Positions 1 to 8,206 of a stretch of 64,000 bases of DNA are shown here, piece after piece. Location of the stretch: the NCBI GenBank assembly GCA_946480785.1, contig CAMLLD010000029.1:1-64000 (forward strand), given 5' to 3'. This stretch comes from an uncultured Blastocatellia bacterium (GTDB taxonomy: Bacteria > Acidobacteriota > Blastocatellia > Pyrinomonadales > Pyrinomonadaceae). The position numbers and the translations under genes are program-made. The notes under the pieces are model-generated. The model was not told where the DNA came from, did no database searches, and saw nothing but the letters and a program-made list of their open reading frames with translations. Each line of letters starts with the position of its first letter. The stretch's first letter is position 1.

Positions 1-1
1 C

Positions 2-619
2 GTCGCACACCAGGAGTATGCGTCATTACTCGCCGCCACCGGTCGAACCACCGAAGCACAGTCAGAATTATCCCGAGCGCAGCAACTCGACCCGCACTCC
101 ATCTCAATAGCCAAAGACCTCGGCGAACTCCTGCTCTACGAGCGAAACTACGACCACGCCGCCGAACAATTCCGCCGCGCAATCGACATCGATCCCACCG
201 ATCCCCAAGCGGTCGCAACGCGCCGTGCCCTCGGTTGGACTTACGAACTCCGCGGCATGCACGAACAAGCCCTCGCGGAGTTTATCGAAGCCTCGCGAGT
301 CCAGAACGCCGGTCCCGAAAGGCTGAGCGCTTTCCGGCGCGCGTTCGATGAAGGCGGGATGAAAGGCTACTGGCGCGCGTGGCTGCAATTGCAGTCAGAT
401 CGCATCGAACGCGGCCGCATCGCTCCGGCTTCGCTCGCGCAGGTTTACGCTTTTCTCGGCGACACAGAACAGGCGTTCAAGGCCCTGGAACAAGCCTTCA
501 ATGATCACACGATCGACGTTGCCGGACTGCAATTAAGCCCGGTTTTTGACACGCTGCGGACGGACGCGCGCTACGAAACGCTGCTGCGCCGCCTGGGTCG
601 CGAGACACAGCGGAAATAA
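2..619 (+). CDS. TPR-repeat protein, C-terminal part (5' end outside window)
   Basis: The frame is open from base 2 to a TAA at 617-619, and no start is needed inside the window, so the gene begins upstream. The product has tetratricopeptide helix pairs, for example the stretches around ELLLYERNYDHAAEQFRRAI and GWTYELRGMHEQALAEF. It ends in the motif pattern LGDTEQAFKALEQAF, then SPVFDTLRTDARYETLLRRLG. That ending is characteristic of the C-terminal TPR tails of large bacterial regulators (winged-helix CadC-like, TolB-TPR or protein-kinase/adenylate-cyclase fusions). The N-terminal effector domain cannot be seen, so the function is unknown. TPR repeats normally mediate protein-protein contacts. 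Confidence 0.85.
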   Translation, partial: VAHQEYASLLAATGRTTEAQSELSRAQQLDPHSISIAKDLGELLLYERNYDHAAEQFRRAIDIDPTDPQAVATRRALGWTYELRGMHEQALAEFIEASRVQNAGPERLSAFRRAFDEGGMKGYWRAWLQLQSDRIERGRIAPASLAQVYAFLGDTEQAFKALEQAFNDHTIDVAGLQLSPVFDTLRTDARYETLLRRLGRETQRK

Positions 620-638
620 ACACGAGTTGATGCGATTT

Positions 639-709
639 GGAGTGCGCCGACTCGTCGGCGCTTTGGCCAAAGCGGTGACAAGTCCCCGCACTCCAGGGAG
701 ACGCCCTGG
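639..709. repeat. Nested palindromic (REP-like) element
   Basis: Outer arms GGAGTGCG (639-646) and CGCACTCC (687-694) are perfect reverse complements. They enclose an inner perfect palindrome, GCGCCGAC-TC-GTCGGCGC (644-661). A second hairpin, CCAGGG-agacg-CCCTGG (693-709), follows directly. No T-run follows either stem, so this looks like a dispersed REP-type element rather than a terminator. It sits between the TPR gene and the rimP promoter. Confidence 0.6.
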
Positions 710-734
710 TGAAACAGCATGAGTATCCCGCTGG

Positions 735-763
735 TTGCCTCGCACTAACCCTTCCCGTATAAT
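735..763 (+). promoter_or_regulatory. Sigma70-type promoter of the rimP-nusA-infB operon
   Basis: The -35 box TTGCCT (735-740) is followed by a 17-bp spacer and a consensus -10 TATAAT (758-763). Transcription would start near 770, leaving a leader of about 75-80 nt before rimP. It is the only good promoter match seen ahead of this operon. Confidence 0.75.
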
Positions 764-849
764 TCACCGCTTGCTCGAAGGCACGGGGTCTCGTCCGGTG
801 GGTTTCGCGCCCACTTTTTCTTTTGGGGCGAGAGCGTTCGGAGATGACA

Positions 850-1341
850 ATGGGGAACGATTCGATTGCGGCACGCGTCCAGGAACTGGCGGAACGAGTC
901 GCTATCGACCATGGCCTCGAGTTGGTGCACGCGGAAGTTGCCGGCCCCGAGAACAAACCCATTGTTCGTGTCTTTATTGATAAGCCGCAGGGTGTAACCC
1001 ACGAGGATTGCTCGGAAGTCAGCACGCATCTGGGCACGATTCTGGACGTCGAAGACTTCATCCACGCTTCCTACACATTGGAAGTATCGTCACCCGGGTT
1101 GGAACGTGGTCTCTATAAACGTGCCGACTACGAACGCTTCGCGGGCAGTAATGCGAAGCTGAAAACCCGGCAGCCCATCGACGGGCAGCGCAATTTTCGC
1201 GGCCGGCTCGTGGGCGTCGAAGGCGAGGCAGTGATTTTTGAAGACCGGACAAACGGTCGCGTGCGGGTGCCGCTGGAGTTGATCACAAAAGCGAATTTAG
1301 AAGTTGACGTTGAAGAGGAACTAAGACGCGCTCGTAAGTAA
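850..1341 (+). CDS. rimP: Ribosome maturation factor RimP
   Basis: The product matches RimP, which binds the 30S subunit and assists its late maturation. The N-terminal alpha/beta domain contains the VRVFIDKPQGVTHEDC segment. The hallmark EVSSPGLERGL motif follows, and then a C-terminal Sm-like beta-barrel (FRGRLVGVEGEAVIFED). The ATG at 850 is chosen because GGAG (840-843) lies 6 nt upstream. It gives 163 aa, close to the usual 150-160. An in-frame ATG at 844 and a TTG at 823 are alternatives. It is the first gene of the classical rimP-nusA-infB-rbfA order. Confidence 0.95.
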   Translation: MGNDSIAARVQELAERVAIDHGLELVHAEVAGPENKPIVRVFIDKPQGVTHEDCSEVSTHLGTILDVEDFIHASYTLEVSSPGLERGLYKRADYERFAGSNAKLKTRQPIDGQRNFRGRLVGVEGEAVIFEDRTNGRVRVPLELITKANLEVDVEEELRRARK

Positions 1342-1362
1342 AGGTTTTAGAGAGAGACTCAA

Positions 1363-3114
1363 ATGAGTTCATCGATTGCACAAAACATCGAAGCCCTCTG
1401 CCAGGAGCAGGGTATCGAACGCGATCTCGTAATAGAAGCAATGAAGGAGGCCGTCCGCGCGGCTGCCAAAAAGCAGTTTCGCTCGGGCGAAGACATCCAG
1501 GTGGACTGGAACTCCGAAACCGGCATCGAGCTTTCCGCTTCAAAAGTCGTCGTTGACGAAGTGGAAAACCCGGCGACCGAACTCTCTATCGACGAAGCCC
1601 GCGAACTCGCCGGCGATGAAGTCGAACTCGGCGACGCGCTGCTGCTGCCGCTGCCAATGGAAGAACTCGGCCGCATCGCCGCGCAGACCGCCAAACAGAT
1701 CCTGTTTCAAAAGGTGCGCGACGCAGTGCGCAGCAACGTCTACGAACAATACATCGACAAGATCGGCGACCTCGTGAACGGTTACGTCAAACGTTTCGAG
1801 CGCGGCAACATCATTGTCGATCTCGGCAACCTCGAAGCGATCCTGCCGCGTTCGCAGCAATCACGCGGCGAACAGTGGAACCAGGGCGAACGAATCCGCG
1901 TCGTCATCAACAACGTGTCGAAGGAATCGAAAGGACCGCAAGTCGAAGTCTCGCGAACGTCGCCCGAATTGTTGCTCCGTTTGTTTGAAATGGAAGTGCC
2001 GGAAATCTACGACGGCACGGTCGTGATCAAGTCCGCGGTGCGCGAACCCGGCGAACGCGCCAAGATCGCCGTGATGTCCAACGAGCGCGACGTCGATCCG
2101 GTCGGCGCCTGCGTTGGTATGAAAGGCTCGCGCGTACAAGCCATCATTCGCGAGTTGCGCGGCGAAAAGATCGACATCATCGAGTGGTCGGACGAGCCGT
2201 CGGTGTTTGCCGCGAATGCGCTCTCGCCCGCGAAGGTCAACCAGGTCCGCATCACCGATATCGAGAACCGGCAGATGGAAGTCATCGTCAACGAAGACCA
2301 ACTCTCGCTGGCGATCGGCAAGCGCGGCCAGAACGTGCGCCTCGCGACGAAACTCGTCGGCTGGAACATCGACATCCGCAGCGAGGAAGAGATCAAGCGC
2401 GAAGTCACCGAGCAGATGGGCGCGCTCATCGCTTCCGGCGAAGCAGTGCCGCTCTCGGCGATTGAAGGCGTCACGCCGCAACAGGCCGAAGCCCTCGCCG
2501 AACACGGCATCAACGACATCGACGCCCTCGCGAACACGACAGTCGACGATCTGGTCGAGTTCCTTGACCTGTCGCTCGACGAAGCGGAAACGATCCTGAA
2601 CGCGGCGCAAGCCGTGATCGCAATGCGTAACCGCAACCTCGAAGGTGAAGGCGAGACTGAAGAACAACACGCAGTCTCCGCGGAGCTCGACGAATCGGTC
2701 GAAGCTGAGGAAGTCGAACCGAATACCGAGATGACGGCGGCAGGTTACGACGAAGCCGTTCAGAACGGTGTGCCGTACCACGCCGAGCCTGACATCATGG
2801 CGCGCGATTCCGCCGATCCGGTCGCGGTTACGGAAGTCGAGCCGGTTCCGGCTGATGAGATCGCGTTGATGGAACCCGGCCGCGATTTACGTCCCGACAC
2901 GATCACGCCGTCGCCCGACATCACGTCAACCGGCGTGGCCGCGCTCGAAGCAGTCGAACAAGTTGCCGCGGAAGTGCTCGCGGAAGAAGACCTCGTTTCG
3001 GAGGCTGACGCTGGTCCCGAAGGACTCGCGGTTGCCGATGAGACGGAACCAACCACTCCCGCAGTTTCGGAAGATGCTGCACCAGGCGGGAGCACGGATG
3101 ACGAGAAGCAGTGA
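1363..3114 (+). CDS. nusA: Transcription termination/antitermination protein NusA
   Basis: NusA binds RNA polymerase and modulates pausing, termination and antitermination. The domains appear in order: the N-terminal RNAP-binding domain (about 1-130), an S1 domain (about 135-200), and KH1 and KH2 with the GACVGMKGSRVQ and SLAIGKRGQNVRLA loops (about 205-345). A helix-hairpin-helix-like repeat follows (TPQQAEALAEHGINDIDALA and the segment after it, about 370-425). A long acidic, low-complexity tail reaches residue 583, making the protein longer than the usual 400-500 aa. It lies 21 nt after rimP, and its TGA overlaps the ATG of a 32-codon ORF. Confidence 0.97.
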   Translation: MSSSIAQNIEALCQEQGIERDLVIEAMKEAVRAAAKKQFRSGEDIQVDWNSETGIELSASKVVVDEVENPATELSIDEARELAGDEVELGDALLLPLPMEELGRIAAQTAKQILFQKVRDAVRSNVYEQYIDKIGDLVNGYVKRFERGNIIVDLGNLEAILPRSQQSRGEQWNQGERIRVVINNVSKESKGPQVEVSRTSPELLLRLFEMEVPEIYDGTVVIKSAVREPGERAKIAVMSNERDVDPVGACVGMKGSRVQAIIRELRGEKIDIIEWSDEPSVFAANALSPAKVNQVRITDIENRQMEVIVNEDQLSLAIGKRGQNVRLATKLVGWNIDIRSEEEIKREVTEQMGALIASGEAVPLSAIEGVTPQQAEALAEHGINDIDALANTTVDDLVEFLDLSLDEAETILNAAQAVIAMRNRNLEGEGETEEQHAVSAELDESVEAEEVEPNTEMTAAGYDEAVQNGVPYHAEPDIMARDSADPVAVTEVEPVPADEIALMEPGRDLRPDTITPSPDITSTGVAALEAVEQVAAEVLAEEDLVSEADAGPEGLAVADETEPTTPAVSEDAAPGGSTDDEKQ

Positions 3115-3212
3115 TGCTTCAAACGGTGCAGCCAATTAGGAAGAACAAGGGTCCAGTTCATTCTGGACGTTTGTATTGCCCGCTCCGCTACTGTCACGCG
3201 TTGAACTTCTGA
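3114..3212 (+). CDS. Possible 32-aa micro-ORF overlapping the nusA stop
   Basis: The sequence TGATG makes the ATG (3114-3116) overlap the nusA stop codon. The frame runs 32 codons to a TGA at 3210-3212. The peptide is basic with two cysteines (YCPLRYCHALNF near the end). Many bacteria carry ylxR and a ribosomal L7Ae-like gene between nusA and infB; this peptide does not resemble either. The coupled start is the only support for translation, and chance is quite possible. Confidence 0.22.
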   Translation: MLQTVQPIRKNKGPVHSGRLYCPLRYCHALNF

Positions 3213-3261
3213 TCGACGTCGTCAAAAGTGGTTAGGAACGAGCAAGTTCCTAATCACTTTT
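3151..3261 (+). terminator. Tandem hairpins between nusA and infB (possible attenuator)
   Basis: The first stem is GTCCAG (3151-3156) with CTGGAC (3163-3168). The second is much stronger: AAAAGTGGTTAGGAAC (3224-3239) pairs over a 6-nt loop with GTTCCTAATCACTTTT (3246-3261), 16 pairs with one G-U, ending in TTTT. It resembles a weak intrinsic terminator inside the operon. It could reduce infB expression relative to nusA, or stabilise a processed mRNA end. Confidence 0.5.
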
Positions 3262-3303
3262 AGGTCGTTTGAGGACGCAGTATTAAGCGTCGAGAAGGAG
3301 TGC

Positions 3304-6099
3304 ATGACAGTTTCCTCGAAAGTTCGCATCTACGATCTCGCCAAAGAACTGAAGCTCGACACGAAGCGACTCATTGAAGAAGTGCGCCGCGAAGGCGTCG
3401 ACGTGAGCGTGCCGTCCAATTCGGTCTCCAAAGAGCTCGCCGAGAAGATCCGGAACAAGTACTTTCCGAAGAAAGAGACGGCGGTCAAACGCAGCGTCAA
3501 GGTCGTGAAGCGCGCCACTGCGCCGCTCCCCGAATTGCCCGCGCTCGACGGCGACTCGGAAGTTCACGAGCCAGAACCGGAAGTCGCCGCGCCGCCACCG
3601 CTCGCCGCGGAAGCAGCGCCCGATGCGCCAGTCGAAGCTCCGCCCGTTGCGCCAACAACGCCGTCAACTGCGAGACAGCCGATTCCCGCGCGTCTCGTGA
3701 AGAAGCTGACGCCTGCGGTGCGCGCCGAAGCTCCGGCGCCGGAAGTGATCGAAGCGCCCGTCGTCGCAGCCGAGCCGATGCCTGCCGCGCCGCCGGTGGT
3801 CCAGGAACCGATTCCGGTCGCGCCGATCGAAGCGAGTGCGCCGCCGACAAACGGCGTCGAAGCGAGACCACCTGCCCCTGCGCCCGCTCCACCGCCTCCG
3901 TTACCGCCACCGTCGCGGCAAGTCAGAGTTATGCGCCCAACGGCAGCCGCGCTCAATGCGGGTATCAGACCAGGCGAACGCGCCCCTGCGCCGCCGCCAC
4001 CACCTCCGCCTCCGGCGCGAGAGCGTCCCGGCGATCGCAATCCACGATTGCGCGAACGTCCGTCACTGCCCCGCTCTGAACGAATGGGAACACCGGGCGA
4101 GACCGCGACGCCGCAGACGACTTACATTCCGCCGCCGGACGCGGGTCGACGTCGTTCGCGTCGCAGCAGTCCGCGCGGCGGCCGCAAGGTTGAAGGCAAG
4201 ACCGGCAGGTTCGACAAGGGCGGCGAGTTCATTCCGCCGCCGAAGGCTTTGTCGCTCGAAGACCGCATTGCCACGCGTCTGGAAGTGCCGTCCGCGGGCG
4301 AGCTGAAGTCAGTGCGTCTGATCGAAGGCTCGACCGTGAAGGAGTTCGCCGAGAAGCTCGGTATCAAACCGAAAGACGTCGTGTCGCTGTTACTGCAGCG
4401 CGGCGTCTTCGCGACGATCAATCAACCGCTGATGGACGACGTTGCCGCCGATCTCGGCAAACGGTTCGGCTACAACGTGTCGTTCGTCCCGTTTGAAGAG
4501 ATGGTCGCGGAAGAAGAGTTTGAAGAACTGATAGCGGCCGACGCCGACGACGTGGAACTGCCGCGCGCGCCGGTGATCACCGTCATGGGCCACGTCGATC
4601 ACGGCAAGACTTCGTTGCTCGACGCGATTCGCGCCACTGACGTAGCTGCGGGTGAAGCCGGCGGTATCACGCAACACATCGGCGCGTACAGCGTGCAGGT
4701 GCCGAGTGCCGACAATCCGGCCGAGATGCGTCGCGTGGTGTTTCTCGACACGCCGGGTCACGAAGCGTTCACGATGATGCGCGCACGCGGCGCCAAAGCG
4801 ACAGACATCGTGGTGCTCGTCGTCGCGGCTGACGACGGCGTGATGCCGCAGACGATCGAAGCGATCGAACACTCGCGTGCGGCGGGTGTGCCGATCATTG
4901 TGGCCATCAACAAGATCGACAAAGCCGACGCCAATCCCGATCGGGTCAAACAGGAACTGGCCCAACAAGGTCTGTCGCCACTCGAGTGGGGTGGCGAGAC
5001 CGAAATGGTGCCGGTGTCGGCGAAGAAGCGGCAGAACCTCGAGACGTTGCTCGAAACGATCCTGCTCACGTCTGACATTCTTAATTTGCGCGCGAGTTCG
5101 ACGCGTCTCGCGTCCGGCGTGGTGCTCGAAGCGAAACTCGATCGCGGCCGTGGCGCGGTGGCGACGGTGCTGGTCCAACAGGGCACGCTCCGCATTCACG
5201 AGCCGTTTATCGTCGGACAGATCTCGGGCAAAGTCCGCGCGATGTTCAACGACCGCGGCGAGCCGATTAACGAAGCGGGACCGGCAACTCCGGTCGAAGT
5301 GCTTGGTTCGCAAGGCGTGCCGCAGGCGGGCGAAAGCTTCCAGGTCGTTTCGGACATCACGAAGGCGCAGTCGATTTCACAGCATCGCCAGATGTTGAGC
5401 CGTCAGGCGGCGTTGTTGCAGACGACGAAGCGCGGTATCGAGGCGCTCGGCGAAAGCGAAGTCAAGGAACTGCTCGTCATCATCAAGGCCGACGTGCAGG
5501 GCTCGGTCGAAGTGTTGAAGTCGACGCTGCAAAAGCTTTCGACGGATCGTGTGAAGGTGAAAGTGATTCGCTCCGGTGTCGGCGCGATCACCGAATCCGA
5601 CGTGTTGCTGGGTTCGGCGACGCAGGCCGGTTCGTCTTCGTCGGCAGTCGTGATCATCGGCTTCAACGTGCGGCCCGAAGCACGCGCGGCTGACGTGGCG
5701 AAGCAGGAAGGCGTCGACATTCGTCTCCACTCGATCATTTACAAGGTCGAGGAAGAGATTCGCGCGGCGATGATCGGCATGCTCGAAGCCATCGAGAAGG
5801 AAAGAATTCTCGGCAAGGCTGCGGTCCGCGAAGTTTTCCGCGTGCCGAGAGCAGGAACGGTCGCGGGCTGCATGGTCGTGGACGGCACGGTGCGCCGCAA
5901 CGCGCGCGCCCGTCTGATTCGTGATGGCGTGGTGAGTTGGGAAGGCAACATCGCTTCCCTGCGCCGGTTCAAGGATGATGTTTCCGAAGTCCGCGAGGGT
6001 TTCGAGTGCGGTATCAGTCTGGAGAATTTCAACGACGTGAAAGTCGGCGACCAGATTGAGGCTTACATCGTCGAGCGAGTCGCGGCGACGGAGTTGTAA
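3304..6099 (+). CDS. infB: Translation initiation factor IF-2
   Basis: IF-2 is the GTPase that brings initiator tRNA to the 30S subunit and drives subunit joining. An IF2-N domain occupies about residues 1-55. A very long Pro/Ala-rich linker (about 60-320, with polyproline runs) follows, and then a second IF2-N-like domain (about 345-400). The GTPase domain has G1 GHVDHGKT (429-436), G3 DTPGH (482-486) and G4 NKID (536-539). The C-terminal beta-barrels and fMet-tRNA-binding domain reach residue 931. The ATG has AAGGAG just upstream. It is preceded by a 189-nt gap with two hairpins and followed closely by rbfA. Confidence 0.98.
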   Translation: MTVSSKVRIYDLAKELKLDTKRLIEEVRREGVDVSVPSNSVSKELAEKIRNKYFPKKETAVKRSVKVVKRATAPLPELPALDGDSEVHEPEPEVAAPPPLAAEAAPDAPVEAPPVAPTTPSTARQPIPARLVKKLTPAVRAEAPAPEVIEAPVVAAEPMPAAPPVVQEPIPVAPIEASAPPTNGVEARPPAPAPAPPPPLPPPSRQVRVMRPTAAALNAGIRPGERAPAPPPPPPPPARERPGDRNPRLRERPSLPRSERMGTPGETATPQTTYIPPPDAGRRRSRRSSPRGGRKVEGKTGRFDKGGEFIPPPKALSLEDRIATRLEVPSAGELKSVRLIEGSTVKEFAEKLGIKPKDVVSLLLQRGVFATINQPLMDDVAADLGKRFGYNVSFVPFEEMVAEEEFEELIAADADDVELPRAPVITVMGHVDHGKTSLLDAIRATDVAAGEAGGITQHIGAYSVQVPSADNPAEMRRVVFLDTPGHEAFTMMRARGAKATDIVVLVVAADDGVMPQTIEAIEHSRAAGVPIIVAINKIDKADANPDRVKQELAQQGLSPLEWGGETEMVPVSAKKRQNLETLLETILLTSDILNLRASSTRLASGVVLEAKLDRGRGAVATVLVQQGTLRIHEPFIVGQISGKVRAMFNDRGEPINEAGPATPVEVLGSQGVPQAGESFQVVSDITKAQSISQHRQMLSRQAALLQTTKRGIEALGESEVKELLVIIKADVQGSVEVLKSTLQKLSTDRVKVKVIRSGVGAITESDVLLGSATQAGSSSSAVVIIGFNVRPEARAADVAKQEGVDIRLHSIIYKVEEEIRAAMIGMLEAIEKERILGKAAVREVFRVPRAGTVAGCMVVDGTVRRNARARLIRDGVVSWEGNIASLRRFKDDVSEVREGFECGISLENFNDVKVGDQIEAYIVERVAATEL

Positions 6100-6117
6100 A
6101 AATCCGGGGCGGGTTTT

Positions 6118-6462
6118 ATGCATCGCACGGAGAGATTTACGGACACGTTGCGGGAAGAGATTGCCGAGATCGTCGGCTATGAACTCGAAGATCCGCGCTT
6201 GACTGCCGTAACAGTGACTGACGTTCGGCTCTCGTCGGACAAGCGCGCCGCCCGAGTTTACGTCACGGTGGCCGGTGACGAAGCCGAGCACAAGTCGGCG
6301 CTGGATGCTTTGAAACACGCGGCGCCGTACGTGCGCAAGCAACTGGGCCTCTCGTTGAATCTGCCGCGCACACCGGAGCTGCACTTCGTGCGCGATCGCG
6401 TTGAGGAGCAGGGCGACCGCGTCGATCAACTGCTCAGGGAGATTGAAGTCAAGAAGGAGTAA
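6118..6462 (+). CDS. rbfA: 30S ribosome-binding factor RbfA
   Basis: RbfA is a small KH-like protein that binds immature 30S subunits and is needed for 16S 5'-end maturation and cold adaptation. The 114-aa product shows the family start (RTERFTDTLREEIAEIV), the DPRL segment and the central VYVTVAGDE strand. The conserved ending LPRTPELHFVRDRVEEQGDRVDQLL is also present. Its length is typical. It starts 18 nt after infB, as expected for the conserved operon. Confidence 0.95.
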   Translation: MHRTERFTDTLREEIAEIVGYELEDPRLTAVTVTDVRLSSDKRAARVYVTVAGDEAEHKSALDALKHAAPYVRKQLGLSLNLPRTPELHFVRDRVEEQGDRVDQLLREIEVKKE

Positions 6463-6504
6463 GTTTTTGAGCTCGAGTTTTTAAGCTGGCTCAAAGAGAA
6501 AAAC

Positions 6505-7506
6505 ATGCTTAGTCAAGTAGTCGAGCTGATCGAGGCCAAACGCCGTTTCGCGATCACCTCACATATTCGTCCCGATGGTGACAGCCTCGGATCTTCGCTC
6601 GGTCTTTACTGGTTGTTGCGCGCTCTCGACAAAGACGCCGAGGTCATCATGCGCGATCCGGTGCCGCACGCTTACCAGCAACTCCCCGGCGCAGGGGAAG
6701 TCCGCGTCACTCCGGCCGTCGATCCTTCGTATCACGCGGTGTTCGTGATCGAGTGTTCCGACATCACCCGTCCCGGCTTGATCGATCTCGAGAAACAGTT
6801 TGTCGTAAACATCGATCACCATTCGACCACCGCGCTCTTCGGCAGTATCAACTGGATCGACTCCACCGCGTCCGCGGTCGGCGAGATGATCTACAACCTC
6901 TGCAAAGCGACAGGGGTGCGGGTGACGAAAGAGATCGCCGAGTGTGTCTACACCGCGCTGATCACCGACACCGGATCGTTTCACTACTCGAACACGACCG
7001 AGCGCACGTTCAAAGTCGCATCGGAACTCGTGCGCACGGGCGTGAAGCCGGCGAAGACGGCGGAAGCAGTGTTTGCGAGTTATCCGTGGAGCCGCATCGA
7101 GTTAATGGGCGCTGTACTTTCGACTGCGCGGCGTGACGAGAGCGGACGCGTTGCGTGCATGCGGCAGTCGCTCGAGATGCAACAAGGCGCTCACGCGTCC
7201 GACGAAGACGCGGACGGGTTTGTTAACTATCCGTTGACTGTCGGCGAAGTTGAAGCAGTCGCGTTGTTGAAGGAATGCGAACCCGGTGTCTATCGCACGA
7301 GCCTGCGATCCAAAGGCGACGTCAACGTGGCGAAGGTGGCGGAGAAGTTCGGCGGTGGCGGTCATCGCAACGCCGCGGGCTGCACGTTGCGCGGAAGCTG
7401 GGAAGAAGCAGAGACGGTGATCGTCGGTCTCTTGCAGGAAGCGGTGAAACGCGCCGACGGCCTCAGCGACATCACCGAAGACGCGCTGAAGGAATCCGTG
7501 GCCTAA
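6505..7506 (+). CDS. nrnA: DHH/DHHA1 phosphoesterase, NrnA-type (nano-RNase / pAp phosphatase)
   Basis: The 333-aa protein has the DHH-family metal motifs: SHIRPDGDS (residues 19-27), the NIDHH motif (about 101-105) and an ALITDTGSF segment. The C-terminal DHHA1 domain carries GGGGHRNAAGC. NrnA-type enzymes degrade 2-5 nt RNAs and dephosphorylate 3'-phosphoadenosine 5'-phosphate in the cytoplasm. The position after rbfA is common in bacteria. The start has only a weak purine-rich ribosome site (AAAGAGAAAAAC). The NrnA subgroup is inferred from size and context rather than from substrate residues. Confidence 0.9.
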   Translation: MLSQVVELIEAKRRFAITSHIRPDGDSLGSSLGLYWLLRALDKDAEVIMRDPVPHAYQQLPGAGEVRVTPAVDPSYHAVFVIECSDITRPGLIDLEKQFVVNIDHHSTTALFGSINWIDSTASAVGEMIYNLCKATGVRVTKEIAECVYTALITDTGSFHYSNTTERTFKVASELVRTGVKPAKTAEAVFASYPWSRIELMGAVLSTARRDESGRVACMRQSLEMQQGAHASDEDADGFVNYPLTVGEVEAVALLKECEPGVYRTSLRSKGDVNVAKVAEKFGGGGHRNAAGCTLRGSWEEAETVIVGLLQEAVKRADGLSDITEDALKESVA

Positions 7507-7509
7507 GCG

Positions 7510-8085
7510 GTGGTCAAAGAAAAGAAGTACAAGTGGCGTCGCGAAGACTACCAGGAAAAAACCCGTGGCCTCCTTATGGTCCACACGGGCAACGGTAAAG
7601 GCAAAACCACTTGCGCGCTCGGTCTCATGATGCGCGCCGCCGGACGCGGCTTGCACTGCTGCATGATTCAGTTCATGAAGTCGCGCAACGATCGTTACGG
7701 CGAACACGTCTCCGCGGAGAAGCTCGGCATCGAAGTCCACACGATGGGCGACGGCTTCACGTGGGACACCAAAAATCCCGAACAGGACATCAAGACCGCG
7801 CGCGAGACGTGGGCGTTGTGCGTCGAGAAACTGCGCTCCGGCAACTACGACATGCTCGTGTTTGACGAGCTGGTCTACGTGCTCAGCTACAAGATGTTGC
7901 CGGTCGAGGAAGTCGTCGCTGAGTTTCGCGAGATTCGCGCCGCGCAACCCGCTTTGCACATCGTCGTGACCGGCCGCGACGCACCGCCGGAATTGATCGA
8001 AGCCGCTGATTTAGTTACGGAAATGCGCGAAATCAAGCATCCGTTCACCGCCGGCATACGCGCGCAACAGGGCATCGAGTTTTAG
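7510..8085 (+). CDS. cobO: Cob(I)alamin adenosyltransferase, CobO/BtuR type
   Basis: The enzyme transfers the adenosyl group of ATP to cob(I)alamin or corrinoid precursors, giving adenosylcobalamin. The P-loop is TGNGKGKTT (26-34), and the family motifs MIQFMKS, the LRSGNYDMLVFDEL region and VVTGRDAPPELIEAADLVTEM follow. The 191-aa length is typical. It uses a GTG start 3 nt after the nrnA stop; the next ATG (7576) would remove most of the region before the P-loop. No cobalamin riboswitch is visible, so it is probably co-transcribed with nrnA. Confidence 0.93.
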   Translation: MVKEKKYKWRREDYQEKTRGLLMVHTGNGKGKTTCALGLMMRAAGRGLHCCMIQFMKSRNDRYGEHVSAEKLGIEVHTMGDGFTWDTKNPEQDIKTARETWALCVEKLRSGNYDMLVFDELVYVLSYKMLPVEEVVAEFREIRAAQPALHIVVTGRDAPPELIEAADLVTEMREIKHPFTAGIRAQQGIEF

Positions 8086-8087
8086 GT

Positions 8088-8180
8088 CATTGCCGATTTC
8101 CGATTGCCGATTGTCGATTTGAAGAGTCGCAAAGGCCCAGAAATCCGCAATTGGCAATTGGCAATCGGAAATCGGCAATG
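8088..8180. repeat. Long near-perfect inverted repeat between cobO and accD
   Basis: Bases 8088-8113 are the reverse complement of 8155-8180, 26 pairs with a single mismatch, around a 41-bp centre. The arms are built from short iterations of ATTGCCGATT and TTCCGATTG. The element fills almost the whole cobO-accD gap. No T-run follows. It looks like a small dispersed palindromic or MITE-like element and could also act as a barrier to transcription between the two genes. Confidence 0.65.
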
Positions 8181-8206
8181 TTTGTGCTACCCTTCCCGCC
8201 ATTCTT

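Noticed and set aside
1861..2781. 306-codon open frame on the minus strand
   Set aside because: It lies entirely opposite nusA and results from GC-rich codon use; its translation has no recognisable domain and its composition (many His, Arg, Val) is that of a shadow frame.
4390..5313. 307-codon open frame on the minus strand
   Set aside because: It is opposite the IF-2 GTPase domain; no independent start signal or family similarity.
5377..6429. 350-codon open frame on the minus strand
   Set aside because: It is opposite infB and rbfA, both certain genes, and spans their junction; no family features.
7507..7515. Cobalamin riboswitch upstream of cobO
   Set aside because: Only 3 nt separate nrnA and cobO, so there is no room for an aptamer; no B12-box-like sequence was seen nearby.
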